Shown here: in pieces, positions 1 through 13,270 of the stretch
Numbering within the stretch: the first letter of the stretch is position 1
Layout: each line of letters starts with the position of its first letter
Source of the DNA: Valencia hispanica
Lineage: Eukaryota > Chordata > Actinopteri > Cyprinodontiformes > Valenciidae
Direction of reading: 5' to 3'
Length of the DNA: 64,000 nt
Assembly: GCA_963556495.2 (NCBI GenBank)
Contig: OY747710.1
Coordinates: forward strand, 16,963,000-17,026,999
Made by a program: the position numbers and the translations under genes
The notes under the pieces: model-generated
What the model saw: the letters and a program-made list of their open reading frames with translations, nothing else
Databases searched by the model: none
What the model was told of the DNA's origin: nothing

Positions 1-835
1 TCTGTGCTGCAGCTACGTGGGTTTCGCCCTGTACCTTTGCCCGCTTCTACAGAGTGAATGTGGCTGCTCCCCACGCGGTGGCTTCAGTGGCTTTATCTGC
101 TTCATCTTTCTACAGCTGATGCTCGGTGAGTGTGGACTCTTCGTGACCTTGCTGGTATTACGTCATCCAGGTGCTCAGCACCGTCCTCTGGCGGTCAGGA
201 GGAATGAAATAGAACGGGAGTTACGTATGTAACTAAGGTTCTATGAATTCTGGATGACTGCCATCAAAAGTAGGAAATCAAAAAGCCCTTTTGAAGAACA
301 GGTGGGGGGCAGTGGACCACACCCAACCCATTGAAATGAATTAATTAGCTTCGGTAATAATTGGCTGATTGGAGTTGGGTCATGTGGGTGTGGTGGCTGG
401 TCTGGTGGCATATTTGCAGTGCTGGAGGGGGTACCGTCTGACCTGCTGGAATAGATGCCCTGTGGAGATGCAGTGGGTTGCCCTGGTGGTGTTGTGGCTT
501 GACTCTGGGTAAATGGCTTGGATGGTTGATGTCTGCACCTTGCTGTAGGATTTTCAGGAAGTATAGTGGATTGTAAGGTTCAAGTCTGGTGTAGTGATTG
601 TCTGTGGAAAATTGGGCTCACTGTGGTCAATGGGTGGATGTCATTGTCGTTGCTGTTTCTCTGGTTTTCTCCTTTTTTTTATTCACAGAAATTTTCTTAT
701 GCCTCGACTTTTGCAATTTATCATTCTCGTCTTAACGTCAACAACTTGGATGATCTACAGGTTGTTGAGAAAACGAGCAAATATTTTGACTACATACACA
801 TTGCTAGGCTATTTTCCAAAAGAAGAAAAAAAGAC
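1..835. other. Non-coding, no gene recognised
   Basis: No convincing exon was found on either strand; the open frames here are short, overlap each other and resemble nothing I know. The stretch around 150-290 has the look of a dispersed fish repeat, but I cannot assign a family. The right edge is the start of the inverted-repeat element at 840. Confidence 0.5.
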
Positions 836-839
836 CACA

Positions 840-3800
840 CACTAAAAACTGCTGGGTTAAAAATAACCCAATTTGGGCTGTTTTATAACTCAACCGCTGG
901 GTCAATATTGCACCAACCCAGCAGTAGTTAATTTGACCCAGCAAGATGGGTTACTCCATTCTAACCCAACAGATGGGTTAAATATCCCACCCAAATGCTG
1001 GGTCAAGATAATAACCACAAATCTGGGTAAATTCAACCACAATTTTGGGTTATTTATTCTACCCAAATGCTGAGTTATTTACTCTACCCAAATGCTGGGC
1101 CAAATGAATTCAAATTCTGGGTTGTTTCAACAACTATATATATATTGTTCAGTAATCAATCCAAATGCTTGGTCAAATTAACCAATATGCCCAAATAATT
1201 CTAACGCATTACAGTACAACCTATAAGACAGAAAATACCATTCATATCTATAAAACTGTCACAAAATACATGCTAGATTTGGTCATGTAAAGCATATACT
1301 ATGCAATAAACACTTAAATACTAAAATCTTTACAAGGCGCCGCCTTGAAATTTTATTTATATAAATGTAAACAATATAAAATGTTTCAGATCAATTCATT
1401 CAGGTCAAGAACTGGAACAGATAAATCAATGTAATTAAAACATTCAGTGCAAAACAACTAACAGTTAAAAAGGTCTAGTGTCCATTTTTCCAATGCCTAT
1501 TTGCAAGCAAGTATACTAGTTTGAAGAAACTTCACCAATTTAGACTCCACTCCTGGCATTTCATAGATGGCACTTTGTAGGAAATTGCACACATGGTCAC
1601 ACTGCTTCGAGTATTCAATGTCTAAAATAAAAATGCCTTGAAGCACGCATCGATGGCCTGAAGCAGTGTGTCGTGTTCTAAAGCATGACCAGCAATGATG
1701 ACAAAGGCCTGAGATACATGCTGATCATCATTTCCCAATGTCAGGACGTAGGGGTGTGGTCTTGATGCCTTAGCCTCATGAAGGTATTCCACCATGTTTG
1801 TTCCAGGCTAAAAAACAAAGAAAGAAAGAAAGAATGAAAAAGAGCAAGTGAGAGAGTAGTGAGTAAGGAACAAATGTCTACCAACTAATATAGTAGAATT
1901 AAAAAAATAAAATTAGACATTTTGAGGACCATTTTCTTAAAATATTGTTTTAAGATAAAGTCTAGTTAGGTTTACAATTTGGAAAAGATTCAGTGCATCT
2001 TTAATTTTGTCTGGATGGTTATGGCATATAGCTCACATTATGGAAAACAATTTAAAAAAATCATTCAGACCTGAACTGACCCAAGAAGCCATAAATCAAT
2101 CACATTCTTTGTAGATTTAGAAGACTTAAACCTCCTACAGCAAGGTCTGAATGGATTAAAACACAAAAGCGTTAACCTTCTTATAAATATGTTAATTTCT
2201 GCATCAGTGCGGTGTGGTAACGAGGCGATCAGTCACTGGCACTGCAGACCTGTTTTAAAAACCTAGAATGCTTTGATAGTCACCAACACGTAAGCTTGTA
2301 GATAGCTTGACAATAGTCGGAAACCCTAAGTATAGAGTAACGAACCTGGATATGCGTGTGTGTGTGTTTGAGCACATTCGTGAGCCCAGGACTAACAGGT
2401 ATATTATAATGAAAAGAAAAAAGTTCCCCTTTAGATGTACTGGAATACTTACAAGCTTATGGTCGATGAAGGCCAAGTTGCATTCTTCAATGGTGTGTCG
2501 AACCATTTTTGAACTGCGGGCACGGCCAAGTTTGTAAGTGGTTGGAGGAAGCAGGGCTGGCAGCTGCATCAGGGCGAGTTCGCCAATGCCATCTGTAGAA
2601 GATATAGGTGTGAATACAATGTGGAATGGCATACCTGTGATTTTGTCATTCAGTATCGAACTAACAGAACCTCTGCTAACAGTTATGTGCAGCCAATTCC
2701 TGCCCTGCAGCTGGTTAGATTGTAGTTTCATTAATCCCACATTTCGAGGGCCAGAAGCTGGAAGATATCTATTGGCAGGGCTCTCGGAGGAAGGGGTGTC
2801 CCCACAGGTTCTTTTTAGGGGGACACTACCTGAGAGGAAGAAGAGGAACCAACAAGCCCCTGGGAGTGTGCAGTATATATGCCAAAGCCACAAAGAGACT
2901 GTCACTGCGGAGTAGGCTCTTGCCGTGAGTGAGACTGTCAGCTGACAGCCTTTGAGAAATAACTATTTTAACCTCAAACCTGAACAGAGCAGGAGAAGAG
3001 ACAGGGAACGGTGTGGAAGAAGACCTGATGAGGCCGCAGTAGGCTGCTACAAACAGTGGAAACCTCTCTGTGTCGACATAACTTTTTGTGTAGACTAACG
3101 CATTAGCACTGCCGCTAATTATCAATCTAAGCGGCAGAAAACAACTGAACATGATGTAATATACAGCGGTATAACTTTCACCTCACTATCAGCGCGATGT
3201 CCCAGCGGTTCAATGCTCTCAGTGGTGTGTCTACATAAGCCCCCCACCCCAATTAAATTTTTTTATTATATATTTGCACGACTCACGTGAATGTTATTTT
3301 CCGAGGTCAAAATGGCGAATTTAGCAGAAAAGCAACTGATTTGCATGTATGGTTGTTAGTCACTAAAATATGGATGCTTTGCTTTATCAAATAATTAAGT
3401 TAAATAATTACCTGGTATGAGAGCCCTTGCAAGAGTGCCATCATCTGGTGTTTGAGCCGGTGTCTGTGCCGTGCTCCGCGACCTGCTGGTTGATCTCAGC
3501 CTCTTTGACGTTCCGCAGCCTTATCTCCAGGAATCCAGTGGTTCCGTCCTGGGGTGTACCATATTTCCTGCCAAGAAATCAAAAGCTTTGATTAATAGAT
3601 ATCAGCCATGTTTTGATTTTTGACAGCATGGGCTACGGTTAGAACAGGGTTTTTCTGTATGTCTGTCTGTCCTCAGAAGACATAATCAAATTATTGTTCC
3701 CGCTGTTAAGGTTAAATTGAAAATTCAATTGGATAGTGACTTAAATCATATAGAATCGGTCTAAGAATCATGACACCCCAAATAGATATCGCAATGACCT

Positions 3801-5193
3801 TTTACAACAAACACTCACGCTGCCACCCCTTGATGAGTCTTTCAAACTGGGAAATGACTGAACCAAATCTGATGTCAGGGCCTTTTTGGTCTCTGTCGTA
3901 GGACTGTAAAATAGAAGAAAAAAACATCATCACATGGCTAACAAAAAAAATACTCCCCCTCTCATTATATAATTTATGTGATAAATTGCATACATGTAAA
4001 TTTGAGCTAACTTTACATCACTATAAAAATCCCTAGCATTGGTTTTTGTTCACAAGAATACTGGCAGCTCATGCAGTCTGAACATGTAAACAGCTTAAAC
4101 CCAAGATCAGTCTGCTCCCATTATACGCTGCTGTGGCAATACAGGGAAAGGCCGAACTAAAATGAGACATTTAAAATATTCAGATTCATTATTTTAGATA
4201 TGAAATATTAGGAACTTATATCCCCAGGCTAAATTTGGCATCGTCATTAAACTGGAGAATTACCTAGCTAGCTAACAAACTAACCTTTTGCAAACATGCA
4301 CGTTCAGACGGCTACCAGACATCTCATTAGAAAAGAGATGCTATATGTACACAGTCCCGCCGGCTTCTACCATCCGGAAAAGATGCTATAAGTCCGGCTA
4401 GAAAAAGGCATGATCCGTGACATAACAGGTGACGGCCGCACCTTCCGTCTCTCTCCTTCTAGAGGAGAGAGCTGCTTTAAAACCTCACCACTTTGTTCAT
4501 GCGACGCCTTTCTCTGAGTGATATGATGCTCGCTATATCGGAGAAGTGTGCCGAAAATGTCAGTAGCCTACTTACGTCGCCATGACAGTGTGAATAAATT
4601 TGCTCATTACTCCAGCCTTGAGTTGTAGCTGCGTCATCCCCCGCGCCTATTTAATTAGACGCAACTTTACTCCTTCATATGTAAAGTACAGAAGTGCCAC
4701 GGGACTTTTGACAAATATGTACAAAATAAGCAGCAGACCAGCAGTTAAAAAAAAAGCCACAGATAAGCTACGTGCACTGTTTGTAAAAGGCTCATGATGA
4801 GGCTAAATGGCTAGCTACGCTGTTAGCCAAACCAACCAACTAGCCTCTGCAATATAAAGATACCACTTTTATAGATAACGCAGCACAGACGTGATAGGAA
4901 TTAGATAAAGTGTACACAAACCTTTTATGGTTGATTTGCTTCGACAGGAGGATGTTTTTTTTGCCCCAGCTCAGATCACAGCCAATATGGAGCCTGGAGT
5001 GTAGATTCATGGTGGAGGACAACTGTTGATGTAATGACGTTCAAACAAGCGCAACAGCCCAGGTGCTGGGTCAACCAATGAATGTTGGGTTGATTGATTT
5101 TAACCCACCTCATGGGTTGAACAAAAATAACCCAAATCCCATATAAATAACCCATAATGGGTCAAACATTTCATAACCCAGCAGTTTTCAGTG
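840..5193. mobile_element. 4.35-kb terminal-inverted-repeat element
   Basis: The two ends are inverted copies: the left reads CACTAAAAACTGCTGGGTT and the reverse complement of the right reads CACTGAAAACTGCTGGGTT. Both arms (about 840-1200 and 5050-5193) are filled with alternating GGGTTA/TAACCC and GCTGGGT/ACCCAGC words, a subterminal repeat pattern typical of transposase-binding ends. The interior carries a broken minus-strand gene (separate entry). I saw no DDE transposase and no clean target-site duplication next to either end. Element identity by the matched termini is firm; the superfamily is unknown to me. Confidence 0.75.
1513..3903 (-). pseudogene. Decayed multi-exon gene inside the TIR element (multi-copy teleost family)
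   Basis: Four exon-like blocks with splice sites are visible on the minus strand. 3819-3903 reads LTSDLVQSFPSLKDSSRGG and ends at a GTGAGT donor. 3567 downward starts after TTGGCAG with a WYTPGR segment, then needs a frameshift to continue as TGFLEIRLRNVKEAE. About 2453-2805 contains KMVRHTIEECNLAFIDHKL before a GTAAGT donor. 1807 downward, after TTTTTTAG, reads HPYVLTLGNDDQHVSQAF and then LLQAIDACFKAFLF, where a stop interrupts the frame before DIEYSKQCDHVCNFLQ. These patterns recall an uncharacterised protein family abundant in fish genomes; I cannot name its function. The frameshift and stop make this copy non-functional. Exon edges other than the quoted splice sites are approximate. Confidence 0.55.
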
Positions 5194-7364
5194 AGCATGG
5201 TCTGCTGGCTATGCATTATACTATGCTCAAGACTAAATGAGACAGGGTTTTCACCTGTTTTCCACAGACTTTGGACATCTTCACACCTGAGCTCAAGCTT
5301 TATAGATTCTGGGATTGCTACCATAACATTTTATTTTAAAATTTGTTTTTATATAACTTCCCTGTGTGGAATCGTTTTTAAGCATGTTACTTGTCCTTTA
5401 GGATTCTTTGGAATTTTAATCTTGAGAGGTGATTTAGAAATACATTTAAGGAAATGTATTTCCTCTCTTCCTTTTTCTTTTTGTCCTTGTCATCTTTGTC
5501 TATTTAATAGTTGTCTTGGCCTGTTCAATATGATGGCTGAACCAAATACAACCTCCAGTAGCATACATTGAATAAAGTCACATGTGCAACACGGGAATAT
5601 CCAACTTTGCCATTTTTTTAGAGCAAATCTGCTACTGCATGGTAACTGGTGCATTTTGCCTAAGCTTTCTGAACAAAAGAGAATTTATAATTCAAATATT
5701 AATTTCACATGCATTTCACTGCCTTGGTGGAGGTCTCACTTTTAATAAATAAAATCATTTTAACACTCCACTTTCTATTTATTGCAGTTATCTTTCTCAG
5801 ATATCAAGAAAATTGATGATGATCTGAAACAGAAGAAATCCTTAAGCTGGGGAAATAATTTTAATTGGACTATATACTGTATATTTCTACAACTCTGCAA
5901 ACATCTATTTCACAGTTGTGGCTTGTTTTTCTACCTCTAAAATAGGAGACACTGTGCACACATATGTACATGAAACAAATTTTATTGGATAAAACTAGAT
6001 TCTATATTAGGTGAGAGCATCACTGTGATTACTGAAAAAGGTAGAACGCGATAGTCATTAAAAAGTTTCTGAAAGTATATGCAAATGTGATATTTCATTC
6101 TTTTATATCTATTGAATTTTGTTTATTGCATTTTATTCATTAAAGTTTATGTCATTTGGACATGTTATTATTGCATTGCATTCTTTCAGTCAATGAAAAA
6201 AAAAGAATGAAACCTGTTTTATTATAATTTAGGAAAGCCTTTTAAATATGCTTTCCACAAAAAAAATATATTTGGAAGTATAAATTGAGTCCTATGTCAG
6301 ACTTAGGCTTTCTTTACTTGGACAGTTTAAAATATTTACTGCAAGAGACCAGTGAAATCTTATAGTGCACACACATTCATAACTCAGGAACCTGACTTCC
6401 TCATGGCCAAATCATTTTCTAGCCTAAATATTTTTGACAGAACAATTTCAGAAGCCATTGGGGTAGAAAAACATGTTTACAAACCAACCTTCCTCTGTTT
6501 TTTCACGAGGAAGGTGGTATGACTGGTACACACTGCTTGTCACATCATTATCTATTTTTACCAGCAATCTATGTGTCTCCCTGCTCTACCTGTCCACCAG
6601 GGGGCTTTAGTGAGTTTCAGTTGACTTCTGACTGTCACTGTGATTGACCGCCTACCTGCAAAACAGGTCTTTATTTACCCTTTCAATGCTTAGGCGGGAC
6701 AGTTTTTCATCTGAATCTGCAGTCATTAAATTGTATGCTGATTGAACCATTCATACCGGCCTGCTTGTTCCCCTCACACTTGCAATAAACTGCCTCTGAC
6801 CTTTAACCCCATTGTGTTCTCAGAGTGGGAGCACATTCATCACTCCTTCCTCCTGTGCATATGATTCCACACATGCATTATTAAACTCAGTGAGTTAAGT
6901 TTAATTTGAATAAAATCCAATAAACAAACTTGCCTCAGGTGGAAATGCTAAACAAAGACCAGACAACGCAGGCATCATTGTGCCTGTAATGTCATTAGCG
7001 GTCGTTCTTGATGGGTCATTAAAATTTCTTATTGAAGTTCTGTTTGCCCACAGCGATGTTGATTTTCTTTTGATGGCTCTTTTCTCCTTTGCAATTGACT
7101 GTCTAGGACAAATTAAAGGGTCATCTAGGGCTATATCAAGTAGGCCAGCAGAGTTTATTAGATAAACTCGGACTTGGATTGGACAATTACAGGGTCTATT
7201 TAATTCTCTGCTGTTGAAGAATGTTAAGGTATCCCAAGATGTGAAGCCACAAAACCTCTTGATTCCAAGAACAATAGAAAATATATTAAGAAACTGTATA
7301 AGCCAAGGTTTTAAACCCTCTAAATGTAAAAAAGTCATTTAAGACAAGAACTGCCTTCATTTAT
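5194..7364. other. Non-coding; candidate conserved element near its right end
   Basis: AT-rich sequence with no exon I can support. The part from about 6905 to 7340 is unusual in being open on the minus strand for 145 codons and partly open on plus as well, with a homeodomain-site-like ATTA/TAAT texture; this is treated in the findings as a possible conserved non-coding element. The rest shows nothing recognisable. Confidence 0.5.
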
Positions 7365-7440
7365 CATGTAAGCCACTTTTTAATTGCATTGTTGTTGAAA
7401 TGTGCTAAACAAATACATCTGACTTGACTTGACAACAGAA
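7365..7440 (+). repeat. LINE-type 3' tail with TTGAC repeats
   Basis: The string GTGCTAAACAAATACATCTG followed by GACTTGACTTGAC is the usual 3' end of fish LINE-derived repeats, which finish in the sense GTGCTATACAAATAAA plus a short tandem tail. Only the tail is present; no reverse transcriptase was seen upstream. Confidence 0.5.
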
Positions 7441-8089
7441 CACACACAGGGATGTAATACTATATGCTATGTGAGGAAGAAATACCTTGCACAGTTTAAA
7501 AAAGACATGGTGTTTCTTATCTCACCCCACACTATGATGGCATCTTTAAAATCGTGTTTTGGTTCTGAACATAAAGAAGAGTAACACATTATGTAAAACG
7601 TGTTCTTGTCTGTGTAGACACATGTGTTGCTCATGATAATACCCTGTTTTATAAAGAGAGTGCTAGTCATTGGCATCAGGTGGTTACTGGTATCAAGTTA
7701 TACCACAGTTTGAAACAGGAACAATTTGAAAAATGCCAAAAATATTATTGATATCATTCCTACATACTTTAATGAGATGCCAGGGCAGGTTCTGGAATTA
7801 ATGGACTTTTCTTTGATCATATGTAGTAACAAACACAGTGCCTCTCCTCAAACTGGTCCTGCAAGCTGTTGGTCACCTGACTGAAAAAAGCAGCTGCAAT
7901 TTCCCCTTGCTCACAAGAAAGACAAATTTGGCTGTTTGAAGATGTTTCTGGTTAAGAAAAAAAAATTGTCATGGTATATAAAAACCACCTATTTATCTTA
8001 CTGAGGCAATGCTGTCTGAAAACTCCTACTTAACCTGCTTGATATATTTTTGTACTCTGGAGGATAAGCACTTCAAAACTAATGCTTCA

Positions 8090-9300
8090 AAACTATTTGA
8101 CTAATGCTAAATTGTTTATTTTTGCTCAACTCTATGTTTCAAAACCAAAATTTCGAATGAGTTTTACAGATATCGCAAAAATATTGCTCTTGATTTACTG
8201 TAATTTTCTGACTATGAAGCGTTACTTTTTTCACACTCTTTGGACTCTGCATCCTATAGAACAATGCAGCTAGTTTATAGATTTTTTTACTGGCTAATGG
8301 CGTCCGAGGGGCACTATAGCAGGAAGAGCAAGTGAGACAGACATGTGGGGAAAGATTTTGCGCTGAAAAAGACACGACTGGTGGATTTCATGCACACACC
8401 ATCATGTAAAACACACAAAGAAATGCAGCTTTTCAGTTAAAAGCAATCGAGCAGGTCGCCAAAGATGGAAATAGCTACTGCAAGTGAGCTTAACATCAAT
8501 GAATCGATGGTGAGACATTGGAGGAAGCAGTGGGAAGAACTGAGTCAGTATAAAACGACGACAAAAGCTTTCAGAGGACATAAAGACACAGAAGAAGACG
8601 ACTTCAGTGGCTTTAATGAGGAAAATGAAGATTAAGATTAAGACCAATGACTTTTCTGGTAGGTTAAAGAATGTCTTATTTTTTAACCAGGCATGTAACT
8701 GTCATGTTGTGTTGGTGCCGTACTGCGGATTTTCAGGCAGAGTTTGAAAAAAAGAAGCATGTCTTAAATTAAAACTAAAAAAGCACACAGACCTCTACTA
8801 GGGCCACTCGTTCCCCCTAACCCCATGTTGTTATCTAAATCTAATTTTTCATACTTTTCTAATAAAAGGTCTGTTATTGAGATGCGCTCTTCCAGTGGAG
8901 AGTGGAGATTCGGGGCTGCTGCGCGCTTGTGAGCTCCCTGACACGGGGGATGAGTGGAGGCTAGCACTGCTGGTCGGTGGGTGGATACGCGCTTCATGTC
9001 GGATCGACCCCACAATTTAATCAGTTGTTCCTGGTCCCATTGCGGACATTTCCTGAAAATTTAATCAAATCCCTCCATAACGTTTCGAGTTATGTGGCAG
9101 ACAGACAGACAGACAGAGTCTCCTGGCAAAGGTAATGAAAAAAAACCTTCTGTGTACCATCTTTATGTGTAAATATCTCATATTACAACATAAAAACATG
9201 TGGCTTATATTCAGGTGTGCCCTATATATGTACAAATTGTATTTTCTTTTAAAATTTGGCTGGTGCGCCTTATATTCAGGTGTACTCAATAGTCCAAAAA
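8090..9300 (+). mobile_element. Decayed pogo/Tigger-like DNA transposon
   Basis: Around 8430-8635 the plus strand encodes a broken helix-turn-helix: QLKAIEQVAKDGNSYCK, then stops and a frame change, then INESMVRHWRKQWEELSQ and KTTTKAFRGHK. This is the N-terminal DNA-binding pattern of pogo/Tigger-type transposases of fish. Further right, around 9180-9290, the words GTGTGCCCTATATATG and GTGCGCCTTATATTCAGGTG match the ends of such elements. The catalytic region is missing or unrecognisable, so this is a relic. Boundaries are approximate. Confidence 0.5.
9046..9125 (+). repeat. Dispersed repeat ending in a CAGA tract
   Basis: The sequence CATTTCCTGAAAATTTAATC then CCATAACGTTTCGAGTTATG followed by CAGACAGACAGACAGAC is a dispersed fish repeat tail, with the tetranucleotide tract at its end. 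It lies within the pogo-like region and may be a separate insertion. Confidence 0.45.
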
Positions 9301-11049
9301 TTACAATAATTAAAGAAGTTTTTAAATTATGTTATCCTTTATCTTTGTGTAAATATCACAATACATTGAAACCCTTTTTACTTAACTTTGTTATACCATA
9401 AGGACTTCATAGCAGCCCGTGACTTTGTGTGTCCATTTGGATTAAAGATGTAAAATGTAGTGTGCTACTGAGTCAGGACAGAGTAAGTTACTTAATGTTT
9501 GTTTGACCATCTAGAGCTGAATGTTCAAGGCTTTGCAGGAGTTCCCCCGAGTGGTTAAACAATTACTACCTAAACTAGTTAGAAAGTAAGATGGCCTGCA
9601 GTCAGCAGGAGTCACTTCAAGCATTCAGCATGCTGAGGTGAGTGAATCTTTGTTGCTATAGACAGAGCATCTGCATAGTGTAATGCATATATAGTATGGG
9701 ATTGTAGTAAGATTATGTAAAATCTAAGTGGCACTTAGACAATTTAACTTTAGTAAAAACTGTTTGCTAAATTGTAAACTGCTAGTTTGACATTTCTTGG
9801 GTGGAAATATGCATCATGTCAAATGACACTATTAGCCAAAGCATTTCTTAGATAACATGTCTATTGTGGGTTTTTTGTTGTTTTTTTTTTACCATGAGAC
9901 ACTATTGCATTACATGCCAGAATTTAGTTGTGGAATTTAATAGTAGTTGATATTGTGTCCTTTTCTTTATTTTACATGCTCAAAAGAAGGAAGAACCCAG
10001 GCCATACTGTCCCTTTTTGGTCCTTTATTCCACTCAACCAAGTAATTCATTTCATCCTGGCTGGAAATAAATTTTTTACCTTTTTCAAAAATATATATTT
10101 TAAAACCTCTATTAAAATGAAAAATTAATTTCCTAGAAGACAGAGAAAAACCAATCTGTTGTCACATTACAATGAATCATGAATACTGCCAGTTAGATAC
10201 ATAGCTGTCAGGAAGACAAAATTAGCAACATGGTAACATTTCAGATGACTACCCATCGTTAACCAATTATTGTCCTAAGGTTAAATATTTAAAGATGAAC
10301 AACAATACTGCATCCAGCACTTTGTTTATAGTCAGATGTTCATGCCTGTCTGTCCAATTTTCAAACCATGTTCAGTTAATAGGACCAATTATGAGCTAAT
10401 TTTTGAGCTAATTTATTCTTTTTTAAATTATCTTTCAAGAATATGAATACCAATAAAATACCATAAGCATAGCCTTTTTAGCCTTTTACATAGATAACCT
10501 AATAGCCCACAGTTTGCCGGTCCTACAACTCTGAACTAAAAATAAGCATTCATCTATCCATTCATTGGCTTTACCTACTCATCCCTGCAGGATCACAGAG
10601 CTAAAAATAACCATAACATAAAATTGGGGGAAAGAGATGTAAAGTGTCACATTTGTGGGGAGTTAGAAGGACATTACTGGATTACCATTATCATGCTATT
10701 ATTACAGATTTCACTGGAACATTGGGCACAACAATTTTCATAAGATGTTAATATGAGACAAACTTACAAGGTCAAACTGAAACAACTGGAAGGCTTAATA
10801 AGAAAATGTAGATGTCTCATGGATTAAAAACCTTAAAAAGTTAGGCAACGAGCAAGAAAGGTTATCATGAATAATTGTCAGCATTCTGGAAAATTGCACA
10901 ATGAAAAGAATATTTCTGACAGCACAGGATGTCAAGAGTCTATAAAAAAACAAGCATCCTAAAAAAGCTTAGTCTTGGATTTGAGAAAGAAAGAACACCT
11001 ATAGTTGAATAAAAGTGTGAAAAGATATACATAGTGAAGATGCAGGGGA
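9301..11049. other. Non-coding, nothing recognised
   Basis: AT-rich, no exon, RNA gene or clear repeat identified on either strand. Confidence 0.5.
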
Positions 11050-12000
11050 ATTTCACTTTGTTTTCAAAACTTTACAAACAAAAATCTGAAAAGCGTTAAA
11101 TGCATTTATATTCAAACCCTTTTGTTGCGCCTAAATTAATTACAAGGTGTCTAATTGCTTTCAAAAGCCAAGTGTGTCTAATTTAATCTCAGTATAAATG
11201 CATCTATTCTGTGTTGTCCTCAGAGGTTTGTTAAAGAACCTTGGTGAACAAGCAGCATCATGGGGTCCAAGAAACACACCATACAGTTCAGGGAAGACTT
11301 GAGTTAAAAAACAATATCCCAAGCTTTGAACGTCTTACTGAACTCTGTTTGAACCATCATTAAAAAGAAGAAATTGGCAGAACTGCAAGGCTAAATAATG
11401 CAATCACAGTGGAATGTTTTTTTTCACAGGAATAAAGTTAATGAGAAGATGGATGAAGCTAAATGCAGGTCAGTCTAAAGAAAACACGTGTGAGGTTGCA
11501 AAAGACTTGAGAATGGGGTGAAGATTCCCCTCCCAACAGGAAAACCCTAAACATACAGTCAGAATTACAATGTAATGGGTCAAAGGACATCCATGGAGTG
11601 TTGCAGTCAAAGTCCACACCTAAATTAAATACGTGACATATCAGAAGTTGTGGCAAGACTGGACCATTAGTGTTCAAAAAAGATTCTCCATCCACTTTGA
11701 GTTTGAGCTATTGTAGAAAGAACAGGCCATGAAAAATGAAATCAGTCCATAGATGTGAAAAGCTGTTAGCCAAAAATCTTTACAGCTGTAATTGTAACAA
11801 AAGGTGGATTCACTGAGTTTCAAATCAGGGGTGAGGGCTGTAAGCCACACTTTCCATTTTTTTTATCTGTATCATGCTTTAAAAACCATTAATCATCTTC
11901 CTTACACCTCAAAGTATATGCTCATTTGTATTCAATTCAATAAAATATGAATCAAAACAAAAGGTTGAAGGTGCATGAACACTTTTGAAAGACATTATAC
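11050..12000 (+). mobile_element. Decayed Tc1-like transposon copy (plus strand)
   Basis: The region follows the common fish Tc1 layout from end to end: a left terminal part with AAAAATCTGAAAAGCG and ATTTATATTCAAACCC, the pre-start block ending in CTCAGAGGTTTGTTAAAGAA and an ATGGGGTCCAAGAAACACAC start, the helix-turn-helix segment with CAATATCCCAAGCTTTGAAC, a catalytic-half fragment around 11450-11650 (GCAAAAGACTTGAGAATGGG), and the right end at about 11940-12000. Many indels and an internal deletion of the middle third leave no open transposase. Confidence 0.8.
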
Positions 12001-13270
12001 ATCAACTGTATGCAGATTTTTCTGCAAAGGTTTCTGAGTTTGTTTGTTTTTTCAAATGAACAAAAAAGGACATTGACAAACAGATTACATTTTATATTGA
12101 CTTTCCTTAAGAATTATTTGATACCTGGGTAAAGCTGAAAATGTAAAGATAAAACCCCCATCTAAGCAGTCATCTGTTTGTCCTTGGTGGGTCAGCATAT
12201 TTGTGATCTCCCATCCAAGCAGAGCATACATATACATTTTTAAAAATTGACATATTTTGTAATGTTAATGTTGCAAAGCTTTTCTAACTTTCAAGTTGCA
12301 ATATTATTTAATATTTTTCTTTTAATTATTTATAAACATTAATGCAACATTATTGCCAACATGTTTCAAAAACCATTAGAAGCAAAGCAAAAGACTGTGA
12401 ATGGATTTCTGCGATTTATATACAAAAAGAAGAAAAAGAGGGAAAAAACACACCAGGGGACCAGGTGTAGCTTATTAGGTTAACTGTTGACTGGTCACTC
12501 ACATAATTACATATGAAAAAATGCAGATGGATGCTGAGCCTTTCAAAACTAACATTAAGGTAAACTACACAATTATAAAAACTTTGCTGGGCTAATTCTT
12601 AGAATCTTAATACTGAAGTGTCTCACTGTTAAGTTTGAAAGAAGTTCACCTAACATGCAGTGTGTGAGATGCAATTCTTTGATTCTTTAAAATGGGAAAA
12701 TTAGTACTGAGTGGTTCTATTGTTAATAAATTAAGAACGGACAGAATTCACTGCATGGGGTTGAAGCACCTCTTAAAAGTCTTATTATTGGGCACAGTCT
12801 CACGTCTGCATTCAGCATTGCAAGTGGATGCTCTGCCAAGAGCTTAATGTGCTGCTGCTTTTTCTGAGCTTGAGTTCATTTCACATGGACGGAGATAAAG
12901 TGGAAAACTATCAGACAGTTTAAAAATCTAATTGGCATGAATAACCTGTGTATCCTTGTGGATCAAAGGCTGGTGTTTTCACACAACTGGTAAGTGGTAC
13001 CAACATTCACTCTTGGATTATTTTTGAGAGAGAAGGCGATGCAGCTCAGTGATAAACAGACCTTTGTATGACCTTTAAGAAAAAAGCTGCTGGTGAAAAA
13101 CTCAGAGTAAAGATGTTTTTGTCCGAACATTTCAACATTCGACATGTCTGGTAATGCTTTCAATTAAATCTTCGGTTTAAATTATTGACAGTTACAGATT
13201 CTGTTTATTTATAAATAAACTTTACTTACTTATTTACATTGGTGTAGATTCTCAGCCATCCAGGACATGT
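12001..13270. other. Non-coding, nothing recognised
   Basis: AT-rich, no supported exon or repeat on either strand. Confidence 0.5.

Noticed and set aside
2255..2905. 216-codon minus-strand open frame as a host gene
   Set aside because: Only the part with TIEECNLAFIDHKL looks coding, and it ends at a splice donor; the frame reads on into intron. It belongs to the broken gene of the TIR element.
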